Positions 36,839 through 46,813 of a stretch of 64,000 bases of DNA are shown here, piece after piece. The translations under genes and the position numbers were made by a program. The notes beneath the pieces were generated by a model. That model saw only the letters and a list, made by a program, of their open reading frames with translations. It had not been told where the DNA came from and ran no database searches. How positions within the stretch are numbered: the stretch's first letter is position 1; every line of letters begins with the position of its first letter. Origin of the DNA: an uncultured SAR116 cluster alpha proteobacterium (GTDB lineage Bacteria; Pseudomonadota; Alphaproteobacteria; Puniceispirillales; Puniceispirillaceae). The DNA is taken from contig CACHEI010000004.1 in NCBI GenBank assembly GCA_902578815.1, forward strand, positions 1 to 64,000, read 5' to 3'.

Positions 36839-36887
36839 CCTGTTTAATTCGTGAACCGTATGAAAAAACCTCTTTGGAGAACAAACG

Positions 36888-38285
36888 ATGAGTAAATTAA
36901 CTATCCTCGCCGGCTTTGTATTAGTCGGCTTAATGTCAACCAGTGCAATGGCTGATGGACATGGCAATCATGTATACGGTCCATTCCCTGTAACTCTGAA
37001 AGGTTACAGCGGTGACAAAACAAATTCTGTCTCATACTCCGGTCAAGTTGGTCGTCAGTTACTTCACAATAGCCTTAAGAAGGCTATTGGAAAAAATGCT
37101 GGGTTGGACACAATAAACTCCTATTTTAATGGTTCTGATGAAGAACTTCCAATACTTGATCCGGTATCAAGTGAAAAATTCATGGTTGATCACTCAAATG
37201 TTAACGACATCTCAAAAACCAACCTCTCAGGTAAGGCCTATAAAGGAGACATTAGTGGCTGGCCCGGTGGGATGAGTGGTAAGGAAGTTTTAGCATCTAT
37301 GATTGCTAGATCTTCAGAGGTTGATGGCGGATACGACGCTACGCACGGTTATGACTATGCTCAGCTAGTCTCTAAATTTGCCATGGGTGGAATATTTTAC
37401 CATCAGGCTTGTGATAATTATCTGGACGAAAAATTGGAAGCAAACAACAAGCCAAACAACAAGCCCTATAAAGATGGAGCCTATTACACAGGAAAAGAAC
37501 ATTCATGGGATGAAGCTTTCGGTTATTGGGGCGCAGCTGCGCATGGAGCTACGTTATCACCTGAGCAAAATTACAACATAGCCAAAAAGAAGGACATGGT
37601 CTCAGCTGATGCCAATTCAGATGGTGTTGTTAACCTTAAGTCTGAGATGAACTATGCTCACGCGTATTACGCTTCAGCTTTCGATAAAGGTGGAAAAACA
37701 AAATATTACAAGACGATAACACAAGCATTTATCGACGGTCGTCAGGTCATTGCCGATGCAAAGGGTGAGGCGTTGTCTGACGCTGAGAGAAATACAATCA
37801 TGGGAAAGGCCAGGGTAATTTGCTCAAACTGGGAAAAGGTGATTGCAGAAGCAGTCTTTAAATATGCTGGAAGCGTGTATGGCGATTTAGAAAAGCTTAA
37901 AGGTGGCGGTGACGCAAAAGCATATCGAAAATACGTAAAGCATTGGGGCGAGCTTAAAGGCTTTGCATTATCTCTTCACACCAGCCACCAAAACCTAGGA
38001 GAACTTGGCCGCAAGATTGATGGCTTGATCAAATTTGGACCAGTTGTAGGTGGCGTGTCTCCATCGCAAATCTCAATGAACACTCGACGCGTGGATGGTG
38101 TGGATGAAGCGGGTAACTTTACTTTTCAAGATGCAAGTGTAGATGAATACATGCTCTACATGCTTCGTCTTCAAAAGCTTATGGAGGATGAATTTGGCGT
38201 CGTTGCAAAAAACAATGATAAACTTGCAGGAATTTCCAATCTTGCAGAAAAACTCGGTTCAGGTGAGAGCGTCGAAAACGACTAA
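36888..38285 (+). CDS. Exported DUF4856-type protein
   Basis: TTTGGAG precedes ATG 36888. A signal peptide (~1-22, ending SAMADG) leads a 465-residue soluble, helix-rich protein. Segments such as GYDYAQLVSKFAMGGIFYHQ, HSWDEAFGYWGAAAHG and ALSLHTSHQNLGELGRKID look like DUF4856, a periplasmic all-helical family found near imelysin-type iron-linked proteins. Several His and Glu residues could bind metal. The upstream palindromes suggest tight regulation. The family call is from memory and iron involvement is inference. Confidence 0.65.
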   Translation: MSKLTILAGFVLVGLMSTSAMADGHGNHVYGPFPVTLKGYSGDKTNSVSYSGQVGRQLLHNSLKKAIGKNAGLDTINSYFNGSDEELPILDPVSSEKFMVDHSNVNDISKTNLSGKAYKGDISGWPGGMSGKEVLASMIARSSEVDGGYDATHGYDYAQLVSKFAMGGIFYHQACDNYLDEKLEANNKPNNKPYKDGAYYTGKEHSWDEAFGYWGAAAHGATLSPEQNYNIAKKKDMVSADANSDGVVNLKSEMNYAHAYYASAFDKGGKTKYYKTITQAFIDGRQVIADAKGEALSDAERNTIMGKARVICSNWEKVIAEAVFKYAGSVYGDLEKLKGGGDAKAYRKYVKHWGELKGFALSLHTSHQNLGELGRKIDGLIKFGPVVGGVSPSQISMNTRRVDGVDEAGNFTFQDASVDEYMLYMLRLQKLMEDEFGVVAKNNDKLAGISNLAEKLGSGESVEND

Positions 38286-38338
38286 GCCTGTTAATTGGGA
38301 AACGAACGGGTTTCCCAATGCCATACCTGGAGAACACA

Positions 38339-39322
38339 ATGCCTGAGATTATTGAACTGATTTTTAGCGATTTATCAGCGCAATTTCTTAGTCCAAGGAA
38401 AAGGCTCTTTGTTGGATATCTAGCGTGCGCCTTTTGCATTGCTGTTCTTTGGGTGTGTGTAGTCAATCGGACAAGCTTGAAAACAGCTATTGCCATGATC
38501 TTTGCTCCCGCAATCTGGCTAAGTCGTTCAAGCTTGTTCGATGTTATTTGTTTTTTAATTAACCGGTTGTTGTTTTCCCTCTTGCGGCCAGTGCTACTTA
38601 CACAAATTACAGTTGCTACATTAGTTTATCAGCTTTTGCACCTTCAGGTATTGATGCCAATAGGTGCCCTAGAACATGTAAATTATTGGATTGCAGCAGC
38701 CACATTCACTGTTTTTTATTTCATTTTCGATGATTTTTCACGCTTTGGTGTCCACTATCTAATGCACCGCGTCCCTGCTCTATGGGAATTTCATAAATTT
38801 CATCATAGTGCAGAAACACTTACCCCTTTAACCGTCACTCGAACACATCCAATTGAAGGACTAATGTTTCTTATACGTACAGCAGCTGTTCAGGGTTTAA
38901 CCATCGCCTTATTTGTTGGTTTGTTTGGAAGCAAGGTCGATTTAATCACAATTTACGGTGTAAGTATTTTTGGATTGATATTTCACTCGTTGGGATCAAA
39001 CCTTCGCCACTCGCATATTGCGATCCGTTATCCGGCGGCGCTTGAGCAGATTTTTATTTCTCCGGCGCAGCATCAACTGCATCACTCGCGCGACCCGCGG
39101 CATTATGACCGCAATTTTGGCGTCGTTCTATCAATCTGGGACCAGCTTCTTGGCTCTTTTCACCCATCAACCGACGAGGAGATCAGCTATGGCCTCGGAC
39201 CGGCCGAAGCCGGGTTCACGAAATCTGTTTGGTCGATGTACTGGCTCCCATTTGTTGCTTCGTTCCGACGTTTGACCCGTTTCAGACCCCGTCCTCCAAA
39301 AGGTTTTGAGAGATTAAGGTAG
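38339..39322 (+). CDS. Membrane sterol desaturase / fatty acid hydroxylase family protein
   Basis: Start set at ATG 38339, 6 nt after GGAG; an in-frame ATG lies at 38318. About 327 residues with several N-terminal membrane helices. The di-iron histidine motifs are HYLMHR (preceded by FGV), HKFHHS and QHQLHHSRD, as in C5-sterol desaturases and carotenoid/lipid hydroxylases. It uses O2 and reductant to hydroxylate a lipid in the membrane; the substrate is unknown. It follows the DUF4856-like gene by 53 bp and is probably co-transcribed. From about 39000 the codons become visibly richer in G and C. Confidence 0.87.
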   Translation: MPEIIELIFSDLSAQFLSPRKRLFVGYLACAFCIAVLWVCVVNRTSLKTAIAMIFAPAIWLSRSSLFDVICFLINRLLFSLLRPVLLTQITVATLVYQLLHLQVLMPIGALEHVNYWIAAATFTVFYFIFDDFSRFGVHYLMHRVPALWEFHKFHHSAETLTPLTVTRTHPIEGLMFLIRTAAVQGLTIALFVGLFGSKVDLITIYGVSIFGLIFHSLGSNLRHSHIAIRYPAALEQIFISPAQHQLHHSRDPRHYDRNFGVVLSIWDQLLGSFHPSTDEEISYGLGPAEAGFTKSVWSMYWLPFVASFRRLTRFRPRPPKGFERLR

Positions 39323-39328
39323 ACCATC

Positions 39329-39553
39329 ATGTGCAAGCAATGTCTTGTGTCTCTATCCCACTATTGCGGTGATCCGGATCTTCCCGAGGCGGTGCAGCGC
39401 TTTTTCCAATGCCAGCTAAGCTGCGCTTACCGGTCGGTGCCAGAGGCCTTCATGGATACGGTGAAGATCTACAAACAAATCAGACCGGCAACACCTGACT
39501 GGTTAGTGCCAAAAAAAGTGGCGGAGATTCTCAACCCAAATCTGGTTCTCTAA
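39329..39553 (+). CDS. Hypothetical 74-residue protein
   Basis: Begins 7 bp after the hydroxylase stop with AAGGTAG upstream. MCKQCLVSLSHYCGDPDLPE and FFQCQLSCAYRSVPEAF contain five Cys, so a metal site or disulfides are possible. No known domain. Spacing suggests co-transcription with the hydroxylase gene. Confidence 0.5.
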   Translation: MCKQCLVSLSHYCGDPDLPEAVQRFFQCQLSCAYRSVPEAFMDTVKIYKQIRPATPDWLVPKKVAEILNPNLVL

Positions 39554-39609
39554 CTTGGGGCGTAACATGTAAGTTACTTGCGCCCAAAATTCGTGTTGGC
39601 AATCCCGCT

Positions 39610-40281
39610 TCAGCCCTGATTGGTCAAAAACTCCCCTTTTCTTTTTGGCCTTTCGCGCCCAGCGGTGAGGTTTCCAGTAAGAGCATCACGTGTGCCGATA
39701 ACCGCGCCATCCTCTCCATAAACCGGCAAATGCCCGGCATCGAGATTGCGGATCATGATTTTCGCAACGCCGTTGCTGATCAGGTGAAAGGCAGTAGCCA
39801 GACCGCCGAGTGGCATCAGCGGATTTGGCGGATGCCGTGCCGCCACTCTGTTTTGCAGCGATTCAATCGCTGCTTGCTGCACACTGACCTTTGGCGATAG
39901 GGAAAATCCGGCAGCACCACGGTTTGGTGAGTCAGCGGCGGTGCTCTGCCCCTCAATCGACGACGAACCTCGGGGAAGTTGTAAAGGCACTGCGAACATC
40001 CGCCGAAAGAATTGCACGCGTGATTGCCGAGCGATCAAATGTGGCTGATTGATCGACGCCAGTTCAGCGGCAAGTGGCGTATTAGCTCCGACAGAACTAT
40101 TGCCCGGCATATTTGTATTGGTTGTGACAGTTGCCGGTGGGCCAACAGCCTGGAAATCATCGACAGAATTGGTCCTTGTCAATAGATCAGCACACGCCAT
40201 TACCGGTATAAACAGCGCAAATGATATAGCGGCAAAACTAATGGCTCTGCCAAAATTTTGAATTGTCCACACCTTTGTCAT
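39610..40281 (-). CDS. Hypothetical exported protein
   Basis: Start taken at ATG 40281 (MTKVWTIQNFG); an earlier ATG lies at 40308. A signal peptide or anchor (ISFAAISFALFIPVMACADL) contains a possible lipobox Cys (VMAC). The rest (~200 residues) is low-complexity Ser/Thr/Asn and then Arg/Pro-rich without a recognised domain. Convergent with the small gene at 39329. Function unknown. Confidence 0.5.
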   Translation of the reverse strand: MTKVWTIQNFGRAISFAAISFALFIPVMACADLLTRTNSVDDFQAVGPPATVTTNTNMPGNSSVGANTPLAAELASINQPHLIARQSRVQFFRRMFAVPLQLPRGSSSIEGQSTAADSPNRGAAGFSLSPKVSVQQAAIESLQNRVAARHPPNPLMPLGGLATAFHLISNGVAKIMIRNLDAGHLPVYGEDGAVIGTRDALTGNLTAGRERPKRKGEFLTNQG

Positions 40282-40485
40282 ACCGTTTGCAAGCAATTGT
40301 AATGCCAAACTGCAGTAAAGGCCAACCTATGGAATGAATTACCAATCCTCGCTACCGATCACATCGCACTTAAACTAAAGAACGCAAACATTGTGGTGCG
40401 ATGGTAATCCCAGGAGATATCGAACGTAAGACAATATTGGCGCAAGTTAAAAAGGTAAAGTCTCAGTAGTCAGGGCCGGCGGCAA

Positions 40486-41580
40486 TTATCTGGGAGGTTT
40501 GTAAAGACGGGAGCCATCACCATCGAAAGTGTAAAGTTTTTCATTATCAAAAGACAGGCCTGTAACACTTCCAACCTTCAATTCAGCATCTGGGCTGACA
40601 CGAGCAGTGACCATATTGTCAAGCCCGCAATCGATGTAGGCGAATTGTTCTGATCCAAGATACTCGCACACTGCAACGGTACCGCTTATATGTCCCGCAT
40701 CTTCATCACATAGTGCAATATTTTCAGGCCTGATACCAAGACTTACTACCGCGCTGGACGGCGCTGACAAGAACTTTTCGCTGATAGCCTTTTTGCGAGC
40801 TGTATTCTTACCAAAGCCAGAGAAGACGATACGACCCGATTTTTCCATACAAGGTAACAAGTTCATTTTCGGACTACCTATAAATTCAGCAACAAACCGG
40901 CTGTTGGGGTTGTTATATAGTTCGCGAGGGCTACCAGCCTGAATAACTCGCCCTTCGTCCAATACTATAATTCTATCAGCAAGAGTCATTGCTTCGATCT
41001 GGTCGTGGGTCACATAAATAGTGGTGATACCAAGTTGAGCATGAAGGCGCGAAATTTCGAGCCGCATATTCACCCGCAAAGCAGCATCCAAATTCGAAAG
41101 CGGTTCATCAAAAAGAAAGCCAACTGGTTCCCTTACGATTGCGCGGCCTATTGCAACACGCTGACGTTGACCACCTGACAGTTGTTTTGGCAAGCGGCTC
41201 AGCAGACTTTCCAGCTTCAAAATGCCCGCCACCTCGTCAACCCGTTTCTTGATTTCAGTGCGGGGCATGCCAGCAGTTTTTAACGCGAAACCAATATTTT
41301 CACCAACGTCCATATGGGGGTAAAGCGCATAAGACTGAAACACCATGGCTAATCCACGCTCAGAGGGTAAATTGCCGGTTACGTCATTGTCATTTATAAT
41401 TACTGACCCCTCGCTAGCATCTTCAAGTCCGGCAATGATGCGCAGCAAAGTTGACTTGCCACAGCCCGATGGGCCAATAAAGACGACAAACTCACCATCT
41501 TCAATAGCCAAATCAACACCTTTGATAACCTGCAAATCACCAAACCATTTTTCAACAGCGTTCAGCTTTATCGATGCCAT
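40486..41580 (-). CDS. Carbohydrate ABC transporter ATPase (MalK/UgpC type)
   Basis: A 364-residue ATPase with intact Walker A GPSGCGKSTLLR, signature LSGGQRQRVAIGR, Walker B FLFDEPLSNLDA and H-loop YVTHDQIEAMTL. The C-terminal ~120 residues are a TOBE/MalK regulatory domain (LGIRPENIALCDE). It energises the sugar permeases encoded upstream in the operon and is its last gene, 10 bp after the hydrolase gene. Confidence 0.93.
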   Translation of the reverse strand: MASIKLNAVEKWFGDLQVIKGVDLAIEDGEFVVFIGPSGCGKSTLLRIIAGLEDASEGSVIINDNDVTGNLPSERGLAMVFQSYALYPHMDVGENIGFALKTAGMPRTEIKKRVDEVAGILKLESLLSRLPKQLSGGQRQRVAIGRAIVREPVGFLFDEPLSNLDAALRVNMRLEISRLHAQLGITTIYVTHDQIEAMTLADRIIVLDEGRVIQAGSPRELYNNPNSRFVAEFIGSPKMNLLPCMEKSGRIVFSGFGKNTARKKAISEKFLSAPSSAVVSLGIRPENIALCDEDAGHISGTVAVCEYLGSEQFAYIDCGLDNMVTARVSPDAELKVGSVTGLSFDNEKLYTFDGDGSRLYKPPR

Positions 41581-41590
41581 CTCACTGCCC

Positions 41591-42880
41591 TCATCCTGCT
41601 ACCTTGATCGGTGCCGCCATTTCTTTTTTGTTTAGATCGAGATAAACCGCAGCGGTCCATGAAAAATCCATCCCACCAAGGCCATCACCATCACGCGGGT
41701 CGAAATATTCCGCCATACCTTGTTCGTCAATCAGATTGATCGTGTCAATGCGCACTCGCGCTGCGAGATCGGCGAGACTGGCATCCTCAAGTCCGCTAAT
41801 AACCATATGGTTCATGATAGCCCATACAGGGCCGCGCCAATAGCGTTTCGACTCGAACGCTTTATGATCTGGATCCCAACTAGGCATGCCAAAGGCACTA
41901 GCGTTAAGAATTCGTCGACAATGTCCCTCCATGCTCTTTCGCTGATCAAGTGAGCCAACATCAGCAAAAAAGCTCAGCGTTGAAGCGTTAGTAATTGCAT
42001 CGCTGAACTGACCGGTTCGCAAATCGCGCGCACAGTAACCACCCACTTTGTTATTCCACAAAAAATCAGAGCCTGCTTCAACCCGTTCAACCCAGCCTGT
42101 GATTTCATCAATGGCTAAATCCATTTTTAGGTGCTGCGCCATTGCCAACAAGTCGCGGCTGGCGCGAAGGAAAATGAACTGTACCCCTGGGTCAGCCATT
42201 AGAAACGGACCGTTGGTATAAATAGTTTGGCTATCCCAATCACATTCGCGGCCAAAATTAACGATTGTAATGAACCGGTCGTATTGGTCTTGGGTAGGCC
42301 GCTGATTAATGTCTACATGAGAGATGTCACGCCTGGTATAGCGCTCTAATTTACTTGGTATCACAACATTTTGCATGCCAATGTCCCAGTCGGGGCAGTT
42401 GTCACGACCTGACTCCCAGGGATGGATGATACTGATTATTCCACGATTATCTGGATCACGGGCATTAGTAAACCAACGATGGTATGCCATCAATTTAGGG
42501 AAAACTTCCTTAGCTTTTTGGTTATCATACTCAGTGCCCATCTGAACAAACCGCCAGATAATGCTGGCTAATACTGGCGGCTGTGAATGTCCACTCGTTG
42601 GCGGTTCAGTGTTGGTATCCCAGATCATAGGTCCTGGAAAATAATCTGGGTCATTATGGCGGAAAACAATATGCGGTATCATACCATTCTGCCATTGGGC
42701 GTCGAGCAAAGCCATGATTTCGAGCCACGCGCGCCATTTATTGAAATGCCATATACCCAGTGCAGTGAAAGCGGAGTCCCAATTCCACTGGTATGGATAA
42801 AGCCGATTTGTAGGAACAGTATAGCCTCCTCGATCATTCATCAAAATAGTGTCAATTGCTTCCTGAATTCGTTGTGCCAT
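41591..42880 (-). CDS. GH63-like glycoside hydrolase, perhaps for glucosyl- or mannosylglycerate
   Basis: ATG 42880 chosen (TTG 42883 is one codon upstream). A 429-residue (alpha/alpha)6-barrel protein: YPYQWNWDSAFTALGIWHFN, QWQNGMIPHIVFRHNDPDYF, the acidic HPWESGRDNCPDWD and YWRGPVWAIMNHMV match clan GH-G/GH63 enzymes. Bacterial relatives of this length include glucosylglycerate and mannosylglycerate hydrolases. No signal peptide, so it acts on imported substrate in the cytoplasm. Lying between permease and ATPase genes, it probably cleaves the imported glycoside. Substrate is inferred, not shown. Confidence 0.8.
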   Translation of the reverse strand: MAQRIQEAIDTILMNDRGGYTVPTNRLYPYQWNWDSAFTALGIWHFNKWRAWLEIMALLDAQWQNGMIPHIVFRHNDPDYFPGPMIWDTNTEPPTSGHSQPPVLASIIWRFVQMGTEYDNQKAKEVFPKLMAYHRWFTNARDPDNRGIISIIHPWESGRDNCPDWDIGMQNVVIPSKLERYTRRDISHVDINQRPTQDQYDRFITIVNFGRECDWDSQTIYTNGPFLMADPGVQFIFLRASRDLLAMAQHLKMDLAIDEITGWVERVEAGSDFLWNNKVGGYCARDLRTGQFSDAITNASTLSFFADVGSLDQRKSMEGHCRRILNASAFGMPSWDPDHKAFESKRYWRGPVWAIMNHMVISGLEDASLADLAARVRIDTINLIDEQGMAEYFDPRDGDGLGGMDFSWTAAVYLDLNKKEMAAPIKVAG

Positions 42881-42884
42881 CAAG

Positions 42885-44114
42885 TTAGCCTTTCACGCTA
42901 CCTGCTGTCAGACCAGACACCAAGAATCTCTCAAACCAGAGAAAAAGGAATAATACAGGAGCTGTCGCGATGACAGCTCCTGCCATAAGATGTTGACGGG
43001 GCACCTCAGATGAATTCAAAGATACGATACCTCGCGAAAGCGTGAAAAGCCTCACATCATCAAGAAACATGAAAGCAAACAAAAACTCGTTCCACGCAAT
43101 CATAAAGACGTAGAGCGCGACTGACGCAATAGCTGGCATTGATAATGGCATCGAAATGCGTGTGATGATCTGTAGCCGTGATAGCCCATCCATTAACCCG
43201 GCATCATCCAAATCTGATGGTAGACCGGAAAAATATCCACGTAGCATATAAACCGCTACAGGGATCGTAGTTGCTGGATACACAATACATAAAGCAAATA
43301 GTGAATTGCGCATACCGAGCTGGCTCAAAATGGCATATAGAGGGATCACTAGAATAATTGCGGGAATCAGATAGATCAGGAGCACCGAAGCAGACAGCCA
43401 ATGGCGCCCGGGAAAGCGCAATTTAGCTACCGCATAAGCCCCCGGCACGGAAAACAGCAATGTGATCATCACAGTCGCAATAGATACAACGGCCGAATTG
43501 ATTAGCAGGGTCAGAAAGCCATAATCCGTGAAAAGCTCTATGTATGAGCTTAGTAACTTAGTCACGCCAAGATCGTAATTAATGGAGAGGTCGAGCGGAT
43601 TGATAAGCAGGCTATGCTGGCTTTTAAGGCTGGTCATTACCATAACATAAAATGGTACCGCAACAATAAGGACGAACATTATCAGCCCTAATCCCCAGAA
43701 CAACCGTATGTAGAATTTTTCAGTCCCATAGCGCGTCATAAATCCAGCGTTGGTAGGACCAACAGTTTTCTCGATGCTCAACCAGCCAGCTACTGATACC
43801 AGTAGCAGTAGTAGCAACCGTTGCCACAACGCCAAAAGACTTCCCGGATCAAACGGAGCGCCAAGTGAAAAACTGAACAGAGAGCAGGCTATAAAGATAA
43901 TGCCACTTATTCTCCGTCTGTTTAATGATGCCGGCCGCTGCAATGCAGCAAATGCACCTACTGCAAGGCCAGAAAATGCGGCTGGGCCAAGGGCTAAAGG
44001 CAATGCGGCGCCCGTCACAAGGATGGCCGTCACAGTCAACACCAAATGCCACAGAGCGACCCAGACAAAGCCTGCCAAAGCACTGGCAAAAATTCCTATC
44101 ATCCAGAACCTCAT
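42885..44114 (-). CDS. Carbohydrate ABC transporter permease (MalG type)
   Basis: A 409-residue inner-membrane permease. The N-terminal ~120 residues add several hydrophobic helices not found in standard MalG (~280 residues). The C-terminal core has MVMTSLKSQHSLL and an EAA-like loop DLDDAGLMDGLSRLQIITRI. The start overlaps the MalF-type stop by one base. It forms the channel with the upstream-encoded permease. Confidence 0.9.
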   Translation of the reverse strand: MRFWMIGIFASALAGFVWVALWHLVLTVTAILVTGAALPLALGPAAFSGLAVGAFAALQRPASLNRRRISGIIFIACSLFSFSLGAPFDPGSLLALWQRLLLLLLVSVAGWLSIEKTVGPTNAGFMTRYGTEKFYIRLFWGLGLIMFVLIVAVPFYVMVMTSLKSQHSLLINPLDLSINYDLGVTKLLSSYIELFTDYGFLTLLINSAVVSIATVMITLLFSVPGAYAVAKLRFPGRHWLSASVLLIYLIPAIILVIPLYAILSQLGMRNSLFALCIVYPATTIPVAVYMLRGYFSGLPSDLDDAGLMDGLSRLQIITRISMPLSMPAIASVALYVFMIAWNEFLFAFMFLDDVRLFTLSRGIVSLNSSEVPRQHLMAGAVIATAPVLFLFLWFERFLVSGLTAGSVKG

Positions 44115-45406
44115 CAGCCGGCATCCTTTGGTGAGAAGCGGATAAAAATGATTGAGAAGATCAGCAGAAAGACAAAAATAACGACTGCCACAGCCGCACC
44201 TGCACCCAGATTGGAAATGGCGAACGCCTGCTCATAAACATTCACTGTCAGGGTACGTGTGCCGGCATTACCACCTGTCAAAAGGAAAATGTCATCAAAC
44301 TTGTTGAAGGTCCAGATAAAACGTAACAAAAATAGTACAGCCAAGATACTGGCGATAAATGGAAACGACAACGACCAGAATTGCTGGAACGGTGTGGCCC
44401 CGTCCATTTCTGCTGCTTCGTATATATCTGCAGGAATTGACTGCATGCGCGCCAGAATGAACAGAAATGACAAAGGAAAATAACGCCATATCTCGAACAA
44501 TATTACCATACTGAGTGCGATGGGAAATTTAATTGTCAAACCAAAAACGCTGATATCCGCGTTACGCTGACCAAAAAAGTTGACAGGACCCTCCGCAACG
44601 CCACTCTGTAACAGCATGGCATTAACTACTCCAGAGAATGGATCGAATAGAACAACCCAGGAAAACGCGACGGCGATAACTGGTGCAACATAGGGAAATA
44701 GCAACAATCCCCGGATTATCGATCTGCCAGGAAATGTTTTAAGCATTATCTGCGCGGCAAAAAGGCCAAATAACAATGCTCCCGCTGTGCCAAAAACCGT
44801 ATAGTAAATCGATGTCTTCAAGACATCCCAGAATTCTGCAGCAGAAAATACCTTCTTATAGTTTTCTAAGCTGAATTTAAAAGATGTTAATGCGTTCTGC
44901 GTTATAAAGAGCGTCTCAGGTTTGCTGGCTTTTAAAATATCTTTGTTGACCAGCAACGGTTCTTCCAGCACAGCTTCAATGACAAGCTTGCCACGTGCCT
45001 TTGCATCTAGATCACCGAGCGTGCAGAGAACGGCGCGCCCGCCTCCTTCGGATATGATTTCACATGCCGGATCTAGCAGGGTAATCGAAAATCCGTTGGG
45101 CAGTTTGTCACGCAATGAAGCCTCAGTGAGGGGATATTTTACAGAAGAGTTACGAAACCTATATTCGATCTTGAAAATATCACCAGGCGAAGTAATGGCC
45201 CCACGCAACGCTTCTTTAATAATCAAGGATGGCGGGCGCAAATCGCCCAAAGTAACGGGTTTAAATGAAATCCAAAAATTTGCCACTAACGGCAGTAGCA
45301 CGATTGCCAAAATCAGAATAATTGTCGGAAATAAAAACAAAAAAGCCAACCGTTTCTCGCGACGGGCAAGCTTTCCGTTGAAGTCTGATCTGGAGGTAGG
45401 TGACAT
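44114..45406 (-). CDS. Carbohydrate ABC transporter permease (MalF type) with large periplasmic insert
   Basis: A 430-residue permease. After the first membrane helix (~20-45) comes a ~120-residue polar stretch (about 50-170, with LRDKLPNGFSITLLDPACEI and a beta-rich look) before the remaining helices. The EAA loop reads YEAAEMDGATPFQQFWSLSF. E. coli MalF also has a big periplasmic loop, but between later helices. The insert probably contacts the binding protein (inference). Confidence 0.9.
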   Translation of the reverse strand: MSPTSRSDFNGKLARREKRLAFLFLFPTIILILAIVLLPLVANFWISFKPVTLGDLRPPSLIIKEALRGAITSPGDIFKIEYRFRNSSVKYPLTEASLRDKLPNGFSITLLDPACEIISEGGGRAVLCTLGDLDAKARGKLVIEAVLEEPLLVNKDILKASKPETLFITQNALTSFKFSLENYKKVFSAAEFWDVLKTSIYYTVFGTAGALLFGLFAAQIMLKTFPGRSIIRGLLLFPYVAPVIAVAFSWVVLFDPFSGVVNAMLLQSGVAEGPVNFFGQRNADISVFGLTIKFPIALSMVILFEIWRYFPLSFLFILARMQSIPADIYEAAEMDGATPFQQFWSLSFPFIASILAVLFLLRFIWTFNKFDDIFLLTGGNAGTRTLTVNVYEQAFAISNLGAGAAVAVVIFVFLLIFSIIFIRFSPKDAG

Positions 45407-45469
45407 ATCTCTTGTGGGACCATGAGCACATCAGCGGGCAGCCAGCAAAGAAGCTGCCCGCATATTTGT

Positions 45470-46813
45470 CTACTCGATAGATGAAAGTTCGGCGTTCATC
45501 TTGGCTATAGCGTCGGACGAACTAATCTCGTCATCAATATACTGCCGAACAATCCTGTTAATGGCCTGCGAATTAATGATCTTCGAAGCGAGTGAGAGTT
45601 GGCCTTCTTTAACTCCCCATCGATCCGCAGTTTCTAGACCAGCAACGATGCGGTTTATCATAGCCGGGGCATAAAGTTCAGACAGTGGTGCTTTCCGATC
45701 AACGCCAACCGGAAGTTTTGACCAGGCTTTGACATACCGGGCTGTATCGAGCGGCTCACCACGGCGCACAGGAAACTTGCCCTCGGGTGCAATTGACAGT
45801 GTGCTGGTGTAGCCATCTTTCATGGAATAGGTCACGAACTCAGCTGCCACATCAGTGTTCGCGTCGCTGGTAATCCCAAAGTAGCGAATATCAGCCCATG
45901 CAGCACCAGATGCGTTCGACGGACCGCCGAAAGTTGTCACTATTCCAGTCTTTGAAGCAAGTTCGCCTGAAGTTGGATCGTCATTGATGGTTGGCGGTGC
46001 AGAGTCTCGCAAGCCAGCAAGTTCGTCGAGGATGAATGGTGACCAAATAATCATAGCGGCCTTACCAGCGAAATACATTTCGCGTGACTGCTTCCAAAAC
46101 AGTTCTCCAGGCGGTGACGCTTTAGCAATTTTCTTGTAAAAATCTAAAACCTCTGTGGTGGAAGCCAAATCAAGCGGTGCAAATCCGTCAGCATTGACTG
46201 GTGATACACCATTGGCAAGGAATACATGCTCCAAAACTTGACTCATAAAGTTCTCATCAACTTTGTTTGGCGCTACAAAACCATACATAGACGGCGGGTT
46301 GTGAAGTGCATCGACAGCAGCCTCAATTGCAGCATAGCTTGTTGGTGCGGCAAGACCTGCAGAGTCAAATAAATCCTTGCGGTAAACAACCATCTGTGTC
46401 CATCCATCTACTGGAACAGCAGCGGTCATTCCATCAAATTGGGCCATTGCAATGGCACCAGGTGCAAACGTATTCTTCTGTAATGCATCAACCACATCGT
46501 CATTGGCCTCTACATCTAGAATGCCAGCCTCTGCCCATGGCAGGACATATTGTATTGTGTGGTAAATTACGTCAGGAAGATCACCGGCGGCAAAGGCAGC
46601 CGTTGTCCGCGTGCCTAGATCCTTTTCCTCAACTGGTATAACTTCAACCGTGTGGCCTGTTCTTTTGTTGAAGTCAGCAGCCATCGCCTCCTGTTTAGCA
46701 AGGCGTTCTGGCTGGTTTTCCGTAGTCCAGAACCTTATTGTGTCGGCATGTGCCACACCAGCAACCATCACAGTGAAGATTGCAGAAGCAGCAGCCAAAT
46801 GGAACTTTTTCAT
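45470..46813 (-). CDS. Sugar ABC transporter solute-binding protein (family 1)
   Basis: A 447-residue exported protein: signal peptide ~1-23 (GVAHA cleavage), then DTIRFWTTENQPERLAKQEA, AAFAAGDLPDVIYHTIQYVL and AAVPVDGWTQMVVYRKDLFD, typical of MalE/UgpB-like binders. It captures the substrate in the periplasm. The start overlaps the LacI stop (ATGA), so regulator and binding protein are translationally coupled, and GGAGAGGG lies inside the regulator's 3' end. Confidence 0.93.
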   Translation of the reverse strand: MKKFHLAAASAIFTVMVAGVAHADTIRFWTTENQPERLAKQEAMAADFNKRTGHTVEVIPVEEKDLGTRTTAAFAAGDLPDVIYHTIQYVLPWAEAGILDVEANDDVVDALQKNTFAPGAIAMAQFDGMTAAVPVDGWTQMVVYRKDLFDSAGLAAPTSYAAIEAAVDALHNPPSMYGFVAPNKVDENFMSQVLEHVFLANGVSPVNADGFAPLDLASTTEVLDFYKKIAKASPPGELFWKQSREMYFAGKAAMIIWSPFILDELAGLRDSAPPTINDDPTSGELASKTGIVTTFGGPSNASGAAWADIRYFGITSDANTDVAAEFVTYSMKDGYTSTLSIAPEGKFPVRRGEPLDTARYVKAWSKLPVGVDRKAPLSELYAPAMINRIVAGLETADRWGVKEGQLSLASKIINSQAINRIVRQYIDDEISSSDAIAKMNAELSSIE

